This document shows positions 1-8,004 of a stretch of DNA of 64,000 nt, piece after piece. Within the stretch, counting starts at the first letter, position 1. Every line of letters starts with the position of its first letter. The notes beneath the pieces were generated by a model. That model searched no databases. It was not told the origin of the DNA and saw only the letters and a program-made list of their open reading frames with translations. The DNA comes from Lewinellaceae bacterium (lineage in GTDB: Bacteria > Bacteroidota > Bacteroidia > Chitinophagales > Saprospiraceae). The position numbers and the translations under genes were made by a program. Location: NCBI GenBank assembly GCA_016716135.1, contig JADJWX010000004.1, forward strand, positions 1-64,000. Reading direction: 5' to 3'.

Positions 1-422
1 CGGGCGATGATTTGCCCCACCTCGAAATTGTGTTCTGCGGCGGCTTCCTCCAGTTCGGTCAACAGCTGAATGTTTTCACGGGCGCTGGTTTTCATTTCGC
101 CGCGCTGGAGGAAAAAATTGAATTGTAACACCCATTGCATCAACCAGTCCCGCTGTGTTTCCGCAATAGCCATAATGGGCGGATAGACAGCAACAAAAGC
201 AGCAGAATCCAACCGTTCCAATTGAAAATTGTGAACAAGCCGGATGCGCTCAGCGGCGGAGGCAGCACGGAGTTCCTGCATAGCCAGACCAACCGGCTGC
301 GCCGTAGTGCACTGCGCGAAGAACATGCACACTACGAAGCTGATGGAGGCCAACAGGTAATTTTTTATTCCAAAATCACCCAATTGGGTAGCAAAGGCTG
401 AATTTGTGCGGAAGCGGAACAT
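1..422 (-). CDS. N-terminal part of an exported or membrane protein, possibly a TPR-type sensor kinase (partial)
   Basis: An open frame runs on the minus strand from an ATG at 422 to the window edge with no stop, giving about 140 residues; the C-terminal part lies outside the window. A basic start is followed by a hydrophobic segment (residues ~20-40, around NYLLASISFVVCMFFAQ) that looks like a signal peptide or anchor. The rest is helical, with a pattern like a degenerate TPR solenoid (…QRDWLMQWVLQFNFFLQRGE…). The similar architecture of the kinase at 15115-17836, where a leader is followed by TPR helices, suggests a TPR-containing signalling protein, but no catalytic domain is visible. It is divergent from the gene at 606, with a 183-base AT-rich spacer in which I see no convincing Bacteroidota promoter. 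The coding call is fairly safe; the function is a guess. Confidence 0.55.
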   Translation of the reverse strand, partial: MFRFRTNSAFATQLGDFGIKNYLLASISFVVCMFFAQCTTAQPVGLAMQELRAASAAERIRLVHNFQLERLDSAAFVAVYPPIMAIAETQRDWLMQWVLQFNFFLQRGEMKTSARENIQLLTELEEAAAEHNFEVGQIIA

Positions 423-605
423 TGCCTGAAATTAAGATAATCATCCTACCAGTGCCGGTTCTGCCAAAAAAATGCTTTACCAGAATCCGGAAAATCAACC
501 TGATAACTAGCATCGTACCCTCCAGTAAACATATCGTTTTGGCCGGCAATAATTTTTTTAGATAACGGCAAGTTACAAAAGCAAGGCTTAGGCTACCTTA
601 GACGC

Positions 606-3600
606 ATGAGACCGTTCAGATTTTACCCGCCTTCGGAAAACCGGCGTTTAATCGAATGGCACACCGGCTTGTTTGGGATTTGGTTGTTGTTGCTTTTACC
701 GATCCTGCCGCGCACGCTCGGCGCCCAAACCCTGTATTTCGAACACCTCAGCGAAAAAGACGGCCTTTCCTCCAACTCGGTAACCTGCTTGCTCCAGGAC
801 CGGCAAGGATTTCTCTGGATCGGCACCAAGGACGGCCTAAACCGCTACGACGGCACGCGCTTCCGGGTATTTTCCCGTTACCGCAACGACTCCACCTCGA
901 TCAGCAACAATTACATCCTCTGTTTGTGGGAGGATCGCCGGGGTTACCTTTGGGTAGGCACGCAAGCCGGGCTGAACCGTTTCGACCCGCGCACAGAAAA
1001 ATTCCAACGCTTCATCCGGCAACACGGCGCGCAATTCGAAGCGGAAAATTATATCCACTCGGTAAAGGAAGACCGGCGGGGCTACATTTGGTACGGCACG
1101 TACAACGGCTTGTTCCGCCTGCACACGCAAACCGGCGCTTCCAGGCAGTTTTTGCCCGACAGCCTTGATGTTTTTTCCCTGCCGCACCCGATCGTCTGGA
1201 CGGTGGATGAAGACCGCGACGGGCGGCTGTGGTTCGGCACCCGAAATGGCCTGGCTGTCTGTGCCAACGACGATCGTTTTCGGTTTGAAAAATACGGCCC
1301 CGAAGCCGGAAACTCGCATGCACTTGCCAACGACAACGTCTGGCAGCTGGTTCAACAACCCGACAACACCCGCTGGTTGGCCAGCAACAACGGGCTTTTT
1401 CAATTGATCCCCTCCGGGAAAACGCTGCATTTCAAACGCTGGCAGCATCTACCCAAACAGCCCAACTCCCTCAGTGATAATTACATCCAATACCTGTATG
1501 CCGACGGCAACTACCGCCTGTGGGCTGCAACCTACAACGGCGGGCTGAACGAAATGTATTTCCCCGACGGCGACAAAACGCGGCCCCGCATTACCCGTCA
1601 CCTGCACGACGCCAACCAACCCGGCAGCATTAGCCACAACGAAGTGCATACCGTCCTGCGCGACCGCTCCGGCATTTTGTGGGTCGGCACCGAAGGCGGG
1701 CTCGACAAAGCTGACCCGCACGGCAGAAAATGCCGGGTCGTGCAACACCGCGTAAACGAGCCGCTCAGCCTGCGCAGCAACCACATCACTGCCCTGCTTT
1801 TCGACAGCAGGGGCAACCTTTGGGTCGGCACGCGCGGCGGCGGTCTGCACCGCCTGCCCAAAGACCGCTTGCGCCGCCGCCAATTTCAATTCGAAATATT
1901 TCAACACCAGGCCGGCGACCCGTACAGCCTCTCGAACAACGACGTGTACGGCCTGTTCGAAGATAGCCAGGGCTACCTGTGGATCAACACCTACGACGGT
2001 TTGAATTACCTCAACCTGAACGGATCTGCCGAAAAACCGCGATTCCGGCATCTTAACACGGCAAACGGCCTGCCCCACAAATTCTCGTTCCAGGTATTTG
2101 AATCCGCCCGGGGCGGCTTGTGGGTAGCCAGCTACGGAAAACTCGCCCGCATGTTTTTCGACCCCCGGCAGCCGGAAAAAACGCGTTTCAAAAACTACGA
2201 CATGGATTTGAGCCGCTCCGACGCGCTCGCCAACGCCCTGACCTTCACCCTGGCCGAAGACCGTTTCGGTCAACTCTGGATCGGCACCTTTAACGGACTC
2301 AGCAAATGCCTCGACACCGCCGGCCCCGGTCGTTTTGAAAACTACCGCAACCAGCCCGGCAACCCGGCCAGCCTGGGCAACAATATTGTCAACCAGCTGT
2401 ACTGCGACTCCAAGGGCCGGCTCTGGGCGGCCACGAATGGCGGCCTGGATTTTTTCGAACAAAAATCGGCCTCGGCGCCCGTAGTGTTCCAACATTTCGG
2501 CTTGCCGGAGGGCTTGTCCGGCGAGATCATCCGCAGTATTTGCGAGGCGCCCGGCGGCATGCTCTGGCTCGGCACGACCAAAGGCCTGATCCTGTTCGAC
2601 CCGGAGTTGGCTTTGCAGGCAAACGCAGGCAGCCCGGTGCAGAAAGTCCTGGATTTCCAGGATGGGCTGCTGGGTAATGAATTCGCCGAACGCGCCGCCT
2701 GTTGCAGTCCGGAGGGCCTGCTCTGGTTCGGCGGCTTACACGGCCTGAATTATGTTGATCCCGGCGCTTTGGTCAAAAACCCGTATGCCCCTCCCGTCGT
2801 ATTTACCGAATTCCGGCTGTTCAACCGGGCGGTGCGTCCGGATGGCGGCGCAGACAACCCGCTGCAACAGTCTATCATCTGCGAAGAAGCAATCACCCTC
2901 CGGTACTGGCAAAACGTGTTTTCACTGCATTTCACCGCCCTGAGTTTCTCACATGCCAATAAAAACAACTATGCTTACCGCCTGCGGGGCTTCGACGACA
3001 AGTGGATATCCACCGGGCGCGAACAATCTGCCACGTTTACCAACCTGTCGGCCGGCAACTATGTTTTCGAGGTAAAAGCCAGCAACAACGACGGCGTTTG
3101 GAATAACCGCCCCGCCGCGCTGCGCATCCGGGTGTTGCCGCCCCCATGGCGCAGCGGCTGGGCTTACCTGCTTTATGCCGCTGCACTCGTCGCGCTGCTC
3201 AGCGGCCTCCACCGGTACCGGGTCCGCCGGGAAATCCAAAAACTGGAGGAAAAAGGCCGGCTCGAGAAAGTTCGTTTCGAGGAGCGGGAAGGGTTGCGCC
3301 GCCAAAACGCCGCCGATTTTCACGACGAGCTGGGACACCGGTTGACTAAAATAGCCCTTTTCCTGGAACTTACTATCCGGCAACTGCCTGAAAACAACCC
3401 GCTCCTGGCCACGTACCTAGCCAAAATCCGCGAACATACAGCCGGCCTGTCCGCCGGCCTGCGCGATTTGATCTGGACGCTTGACCCCGGGCAGGACAAT
3501 CTGTTTCAAACCCTGGAACGTTTGCAGGAATTCGGGCATCAGTTGTTCGACCAAACTGGCATAGCCTTCAAAACGCAGGGCATTTCACCCGCGCTGGCCG

Positions 3601-3914
3601 AAATTGAACTCCCCTCCCACGTGCGCAAACACCTGCTCCTGATTTTTAAAGAGGTCATGCACAACAGCCTGAAACACGCCGGCGCGCAACAGGCAATTTT
3701 GCAGGTAAATCCGGAAAACAGACAGATACGAATATGCTTCGACGATGACGGAAAAGGGTTTGCACCCGAAACAGCATCGACCGGCTATGGCCTGAAAAAC
3801 ATTCGCGAACGCGCCCGGAAAATTGGCGCCAGACTTGAAATTGATAGCGAACCTGGCCGGGGATGCAACATTCAACTGATTTTTAAAAAACCGCAAATGC
3901 CCCATACGGGGTAG
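606..3914 (+). CDS. Two-component sensor histidine kinase with periplasmic propeller repeats
   Basis: This 1102-residue membrane sensor autophosphorylates and should pass phosphate to the regulator encoded 55 bases downstream. A signal/anchor segment at ~20-40 is followed by many two-component regulator propeller repeats (~45-740; recurring units such as GFLWIGTKDGLNRYD and GYLWVGTQAGLNRFD). A Y_Y_Y domain (~765-845) and one transmembrane helix (~853-875) come next. The cytoplasmic part has a HisKA_3-type dimerisation box, DFHDELGHRL, with the likely phospho-His at residue 906, and an HATPase_c domain with N-box (EVMHNSLKHAG), DDDGKGF and GYGLKNIRERA. The N-terminal half is HTCS-like, but the kinase is of the NarX/DesK class and has no fused receiver or AraC part. 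The next gene supplies a LuxR-type partner. The ligand is unknown. Confidence 0.93.
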   Translation: MRPFRFYPPSENRRLIEWHTGLFGIWLLLLLPILPRTLGAQTLYFEHLSEKDGLSSNSVTCLLQDRQGFLWIGTKDGLNRYDGTRFRVFSRYRNDSTSISNNYILCLWEDRRGYLWVGTQAGLNRFDPRTEKFQRFIRQHGAQFEAENYIHSVKEDRRGYIWYGTYNGLFRLHTQTGASRQFLPDSLDVFSLPHPIVWTVDEDRDGRLWFGTRNGLAVCANDDRFRFEKYGPEAGNSHALANDNVWQLVQQPDNTRWLASNNGLFQLIPSGKTLHFKRWQHLPKQPNSLSDNYIQYLYADGNYRLWAATYNGGLNEMYFPDGDKTRPRITRHLHDANQPGSISHNEVHTVLRDRSGILWVGTEGGLDKADPHGRKCRVVQHRVNEPLSLRSNHITALLFDSRGNLWVGTRGGGLHRLPKDRLRRRQFQFEIFQHQAGDPYSLSNNDVYGLFEDSQGYLWINTYDGLNYLNLNGSAEKPRFRHLNTANGLPHKFSFQVFESARGGLWVASYGKLARMFFDPRQPEKTRFKNYDMDLSRSDALANALTFTLAEDRFGQLWIGTFNGLSKCLDTAGPGRFENYRNQPGNPASLGNNIVNQLYCDSKGRLWAATNGGLDFFEQKSASAPVVFQHFGLPEGLSGEIIRSICEAPGGMLWLGTTKGLILFDPELALQANAGSPVQKVLDFQDGLLGNEFAERAACCSPEGLLWFGGLHGLNYVDPGALVKNPYAPPVVFTEFRLFNRAVRPDGGADNPLQQSIICEEAITLRYWQNVFSLHFTALSFSHANKNNYAYRLRGFDDKWISTGREQSATFTNLSAGNYVFEVKASNNDGVWNNRPAALRIRVLPPPWRSGWAYLLYAAALVALLSGLHRYRVRREIQKLEEKGRLEKVRFEEREGLRRQNAADFHDELGHRLTKIALFLELTIRQLPENNPLLATYLAKIREHTAGLSAGLRDLIWTLDPGQDNLFQTLERLQEFGHQLFDQTGIAFKTQGISPALAEIELPSHVRKHLLLIFKEVMHNSLKHAGAQQAILQVNPENRQIRICFDDDGKGFAPETASTGYGLKNIRERARKIGARLEIDSEPGRGCNIQLIFKKPQMPHTG

Positions 3915-3969
3915 TTGTTGCCTGCGGATTTGCGGTTACCTTGCCTTTTCAATTTAAAAAATCATTTCA

Positions 3970-4599
3970 ATGCCCGATCCGCTGATTCACGTCGCTATAG
4001 TCGAAGACGACCCCGAAATCCGGCAAACCCTCGCGCTGATCATCAACGGCACGCCGGGCTTTAGTTGCATTTTCAGCTATGCCGACTGCGAAAGCGCCAT
4101 AGCGGATTTGCCCGGGCATTTTACCGACGTCGTTTTGATGGACATCGAACTGCCGGGGATCACCGGCATCGAAGGCGTCAAACGTCTGCGGCCGCAAATG
4201 CCCAGGGCCGATTTTATCATGCTGACGATCCGGCACGACGACGAAGCCATATTCGAATCACTCTGTGCCGGCGCTACCGGCTATTTGGTCAAAGACACGC
4301 CGCCTGCCGAACTCCTGGACGCCATTCGCGAAGTTCGTCAGGGCGGAGCGCCGATGAGCGCCGCCATTGCCCGGAAGGTAATCCGCTCCTTCCGCCAAAC
4401 CAGCCCTTCCCCGCTTTCCGACCGGGAAACCGAAATTCTGCGCCTGCTCAGCGACGGGCAACACTACCGCTCCATTGCGGAGCAATTGTTTCTCAGCCCG
4501 CACACCGTGAAAACGCACATTAAAAATATTTATGAAAAATTGCAGGTGCACTCCCGGGCAGAGGCGGTGCGAAAAGCCCTTGGCGACAAACTCATCTGA
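3970..4599 (+). CDS. LuxR/NarL-family response regulator
   Basis: This 209-residue cytoplasmic DNA-binding regulator is the evident partner of the HisKA_3 kinase just upstream. The receiver domain covers ~5-122: acidic pocket VEDD at 11-14, phosphoacceptor Asp58 in VVLMDIELPG, and the conserved Lys in GYLVKDT near 105. The LuxR-type helix-turn-helix is at ~147-205 (LSDRETEILRLL … SPHTVKTHIKNIYEKL). The 55-base spacing and shared strand suggest co-transcription with the kinase. A CCCCATACGGG motif occurs at the end of the kinase gene (~3900) and again just after this gene (~4611); I cannot tell whether it is an operator. Family assignment is secure, target genes are unknown, and the secreted protein that follows is an obvious candidate. 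Confidence 0.95.
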   Translation: MPDPLIHVAIVEDDPEIRQTLALIINGTPGFSCIFSYADCESAIADLPGHFTDVVLMDIELPGITGIEGVKRLRPQMPRADFIMLTIRHDDEAIFESLCAGATGYLVKDTPPAELLDAIREVRQGGAPMSAAIARKVIRSFRQTSPSPLSDRETEILRLLSDGQHYRSIAEQLFLSPHTVKTHIKNIYEKLQVHSRAEAVRKALGDKLI

Positions 4600-4634
4600 C
4601 CCGGAGAATACCCCATACGGGCGATTTCGCCGCG

Positions 4635-4665
4635 TTTTTCCGGCGGGTACTTTCGCCGGAAAAAA
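4635..4665 (+). promoter_or_regulatory. Hairpin in the leader of the downstream secreted-protein gene
   Basis: An 11-base stem (TTTTTCCGGCG pairing with CGCCGGAAAAA) with an 8-base loop sits 9 bases before the ATG at 4675. The T run is on the 5' side and the A run on the 3' side, so it is not a classic rho-independent terminator for the plus strand. It could shape translation start or protect an mRNA end. The structure is visible; its role is inference. Confidence 0.35.
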
Positions 4666-4674
4666 CACTTTCCG

Positions 4675-6414
4675 ATGAATGGTTTCCGCTACTTGTTCTG
4701 CTTGATCCTCACGTTTTTTTTACTGTCGTTTTCAAAAAACAGCCTGGCACAGGGTTTTCCCTGGGCAACGCAATTGAACGGCGTGGATGCCGGCTCGGCC
4801 AACTCCAGGACGACAGACCTCGCTACCGATGCCGCCGGGAACATTTACCTGGCCGGCACCTTCAACGGTACCGTCCGGTTTGGCAATACCGATATAACTG
4901 CCTTCGGCCCCTTTCCAGGCGTTTCGCTACCCGATGGTTTTATTGCCAAATTCAACGCTGCCGGGGTGTTTGAATGGATTGAAACCCTGCCCTCCTCTAT
5001 CGGGGCCACGGTGGATGCCATCGAACTGGATGCAGCCGGCAACATTTACCTGCTGGCCAGCTTTCTGGGCGGAGTGTCGCTCGGCGGCACGGCCTATGGA
5101 ACCATCGACGACGAAACCGGCGTACTCGTGGCCAAACTCAACCCGCAGCGGGAAGTGCAGTGGGTGCATTCTTTTATTTCCGAAACCAACTTCGAGCCAG
5201 TGACCGCCAACACGCTCGAACTGGGACCGAACGGCGACCTCTTCATTTCCGGCACATTCGAAGGCGACATGAGCCTGGGTGGGTTTGCCCTCGACGCCGG
5301 AAGTATTGTGCGCTGGTTTTTGGGCCGCCTGCGGCAAGACGGTACATTTTTGTGGTTAAAACCGGCCGGCAACCTGTTGGAGCGCCATTCCGACCTGGCC
5401 GTTGATGCCGCCAGCAACGTGTGGTTGACCGGCACCGTGGTAGATGTTGCCGATTTTGACGGCATGTCCATCAACACCAATGGAGCGTTTACGTTTGCCC
5501 TGGTCAAATACGACAGCACGGGCGCGGTGCAGTGGGTACGTTCGGCTCCCGGCCAGCCGATCACCTCCGGCGGCGCGCACAATATCGCGGTGGTCGATCC
5601 CGTCGCCGGTGCCCTGTACGTAGCCGGCGGCTTCGACTCGGACACGTTTACCCTTGGAAATATCCAGCTGACGGCTGCCAGCTTTTGCTGTACGGACATG
5701 TTTGTCGCCAAATACGACCTCGACGGCACGCTGCTCTGGGCCCGCCAAAGCCACGGCCCTGCCCCGGAGGTGCGCGCCCACGATATCGCCCTGGCGCCCG
5801 GTGGCGGGATATTTATCGGTGGCACGTATGGTTCGCCCAACGATTCGGGCAACCCTCCCGAAGAATTGATCCTGGGCGAAGGAGCCAATTCGGTGCTCTT
5901 GAACAACCACGGTTTTTTCGATGTTTTTCTCGCCCGGTATGCCGCAAACGGCGACTTGAAATGGGCGGCCAACGCTTCGGGCAGCGAAGCCGACTATCTG
6001 ACGGCTATTCACCCCGTGGGAGCCGATGCGCTGGTTTTCACTGGCCAGTTCAACGACACTTTGCAGATCGGAAACCACACCCTGCTGGCCACGCCCCAGA
6101 CCTTTACCGACAACATGTACCTGGCAAAATACGACGCAACCGTGGTGGCCACCCACCAGGCCGGCGGCGTATTGCCGGAATTCAGTGTATGGCCCAACCC
6201 AAGCTCCGGCAACATCCGGCTGCAATGGAAAAACCCGGCAGGCCCGGCCCGGCTACGCCTGCTGGATGCCGGCGGACGGGTGCTGCAGACCTTTGAGCTG
6301 AATGGGGAGGATCAACTGCTGCTTTCGCGGGAGGGTTTGGCCAATGGCATTTATTATTTGCAGCTCGAAAGTGCGGGCGGCGTAGCGGTAGCACGGTTCA
6401 TGCTGGCGAACTAG
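4675..6414 (+). CDS. Secreted seven-repeat beta-propeller protein with T9SS sorting domain
   Basis: This 579-residue protein begins with a typical signal peptide (1-25, ending in SLAQ). About seven SBBP-type propeller repeats follow (~27-490), each with a core like DAAGNIYLAGTF and a closing strand like VAKYDLDGTLLWAR. The last ~80 residues, starting at FSVWPNPSSG, are a T9SS type A sorting domain (GRVLQTF…LANGIYYLQL), so the protein should cross the outer membrane by T9SS and be anchored or released. Unlike most secreted proteins here it is on the plus strand, ends in MLAN rather than VGN, and has no terminator palindrome behind it. It follows the kinase/regulator pair, so it may be their target. 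The ligand is unknown. Confidence 0.88.
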   Translation: MNGFRYLFCLILTFFLLSFSKNSLAQGFPWATQLNGVDAGSANSRTTDLATDAAGNIYLAGTFNGTVRFGNTDITAFGPFPGVSLPDGFIAKFNAAGVFEWIETLPSSIGATVDAIELDAAGNIYLLASFLGGVSLGGTAYGTIDDETGVLVAKLNPQREVQWVHSFISETNFEPVTANTLELGPNGDLFISGTFEGDMSLGGFALDAGSIVRWFLGRLRQDGTFLWLKPAGNLLERHSDLAVDAASNVWLTGTVVDVADFDGMSINTNGAFTFALVKYDSTGAVQWVRSAPGQPITSGGAHNIAVVDPVAGALYVAGGFDSDTFTLGNIQLTAASFCCTDMFVAKYDLDGTLLWARQSHGPAPEVRAHDIALAPGGGIFIGGTYGSPNDSGNPPEELILGEGANSVLLNNHGFFDVFLARYAANGDLKWAANASGSEADYLTAIHPVGADALVFTGQFNDTLQIGNHTLLATPQTFTDNMYLAKYDATVVATHQAGGVLPEFSVWPNPSSGNIRLQWKNPAGPARLRLLDAGGRVLQTFELNGEDQLLLSREGLANGIYYLQLESAGGVAVARFMLAN

Positions 6415-6421
6415 TGGGCGC

Positions 6422-6604
6422 TCAATTCCCCACACCCTCCATCCGAAACACAAATGGATTCTCCGGCAGATCGTCGTACATGATTACGATCACCGCCGAG
6501 CGGACGCCCGCGCCGAAGGGTCGAATTTCACCCTCGAAAGTTGCGCTGCTGCCAGTTGCGCTGCTGCCACCGGCCAGCGGCTCAAGCGGCAGCCCGTCAA
6601 GTAC
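6422..6604 (-). pseudogene. Decayed C-terminal tail of a choice-of-anchor-D protein
   Basis: On the minus strand this stretch encodes …LDGLPLEPLAG… …GVRSAVIVI…DLPENPFVF…GVGN and a stop. It closely matches the last residues of the protein at 12806-14745 (LDGLPLIEIAG, GVRSAVIVITHNDLPENPFVF, QGVGN). The segment between the two matching blocks is shortened and altered. No start codon or signal peptide is attached; the open frame merely runs into the stop of the TolC-like gene at 6661. It is best read as debris of a gene family whose 3' ends are scattered through this window. The last codons share the GTGGGGAATTGA end with intact family members, but no palindrome follows here. Confidence 0.6.
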
Positions 6605-6660
6605 GCGGCCCTGCCCACAGCAAACCGAAACCAATGAAATGCCAACAAACAACTGCGCGC

Positions 6661-8004
6661 TCACTGCAAACGCTCCAGCAACGCCCCACTCAGGCGTAAC
6701 AATTCAATTTCCCGGATTTTCGCCGCATACTGCGCTTCGAGCAGCCGGGTTTCGGCGTTGACCACATTGAGCTGTATGACCCGGAATTCCACGTTTGTCA
6801 GTGCGGCCAATTCGTATTGCCCGCGGGCAATGTCAAGCGCCAGAGCGGCAGCCTGCATATTTTCCGATTCCAGTTCAGCCTGTCGCACCCGGCTTTGCCA
6901 GCGCAGGTGCGCGATCCGGATCGACTCCTCGAGTTGCTTGTCGAGGTCCTGTGTGCGCAGTTTTTCCGTTTCCTGTTCGATCAGCGCATTTTGGTGCGCG
7001 ATCCGGTTTTGGCGGCCGGAAAACAGGTTGAACCGCACGCGTACCCCGTATTCCGGTCCGAACGTCCGGCTCGATTGCAAAAATCCCACTTCATTTTGCT
7101 GCCGGCCGAAATCGTAATTTCCATACAACTCCACACGGGGGAAGAGCGCCCCTTTCACAATTTTGGTTTCGCTCGCGGCAACAAGTTCGGCCAGATACTG
7201 CCGGTCGAGCGCAGTGTTTTTGGCCCTGGCATTTTCCAGCAGTTCCGACAAGTTCAGGTCGGCGTCGAGCCGGATGCTGTCCACAGGCCGGACCGCCGCC
7301 GTCAGTTCGCGGTTGATCAGCCGGTTGATCGATACGGCAATTTCCTGCACCCTGGCCTCCTGGTTGAGTACCAGCGAACTGTCGGTGTTCAGATCGACCC
7401 GGGCGAGCTGCACATTCAACAGGTTGGAGGTACCGATTTCCAGCGCTTTTTCTTCAAAATCAAGTCGCGCGCGGGATACGTCGAGGGTCTTGCGGTAGGT
7501 GTCGAGCAATTGGGTTTGCTGTTTCAGTTCAAAATAAGCCATAGCCAGGTCGGCAACCGTTTCTTCCATAAAAAACCGCGTGTCGGCTTCGCTCAGCAAT
7601 TGCAGTTGTTCAAATTGTTCTTTCCGCGCAAACATCGCCAGCCCGTCAAAAACGATCCAGTTCACCTCCAGCGAAGCTGTCGTGGCGTTGCTGTGGGCAT
7701 TGTTGCGCTCCTGCGAATCGCCGGTGAAAAACTCCTGGCGCGAGTTGCTGATCGAGCGGCGGTGCTCACCGACCAACCCCACGGTCGGGTACATGCCGGC
7801 ATTGCCCCGGGTGTTGTTGTTTTCAGCCGTCCGGGCAATGTTTTTGTAAATACGGATCTGGTAATTCTGTTCGAGTGCCTGAGAAATCATATCCCGCAGG
7901 CTAAGGTCAGTTTGCGACCAGGCGCTGAATGGCAAACCACTCGCCAACAGGGTGGCGATGCATAACAAGCGCACAAAACGGTACCCAGACATTGAATTAA
8001 GCAT
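6661..8004 (-). CDS. TolC-family outer membrane efflux protein
   Basis: This 447-residue outer membrane channel should form the exit duct of the RND pump encoded just upstream. A signal peptide covers ~5-31 (SGYRFVRLLCIATLLASG … AWSQ). Two outer membrane efflux protein repeats of long helices follow (e.g. EQNYQIRIYKNIARTAENN near 40-55, and LRWQSRVRQAELESENMQ near 370). The length matches the family. The start at 8004 overlaps the pump's stop by a few bases, implying translational coupling; an alternative ATG at 7992 would give a cleaner signal peptide. It is the last gene of the marR-MFP-RND-OMP operon. The exported substrate cannot be read from the sequence. Confidence 0.93.
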   Translation of the reverse strand: MLNSMSGYRFVRLLCIATLLASGLPFSAWSQTDLSLRDMISQALEQNYQIRIYKNIARTAENNNTRGNAGMYPTVGLVGEHRRSISNSRQEFFTGDSQERNNAHSNATTASLEVNWIVFDGLAMFARKEQFEQLQLLSEADTRFFMEETVADLAMAYFELKQQTQLLDTYRKTLDVSRARLDFEEKALEIGTSNLLNVQLARVDLNTDSSLVLNQEARVQEIAVSINRLINRELTAAVRPVDSIRLDADLNLSELLENARAKNTALDRQYLAELVAASETKIVKGALFPRVELYGNYDFGRQQNEVGFLQSSRTFGPEYGVRVRFNLFSGRQNRIAHQNALIEQETEKLRTQDLDKQLEESIRIAHLRWQSRVRQAELESENMQAAALALDIARGQYELAALTNVEFRVIQLNVVNAETRLLEAQYAAKIREIELLRLSGALLERLQ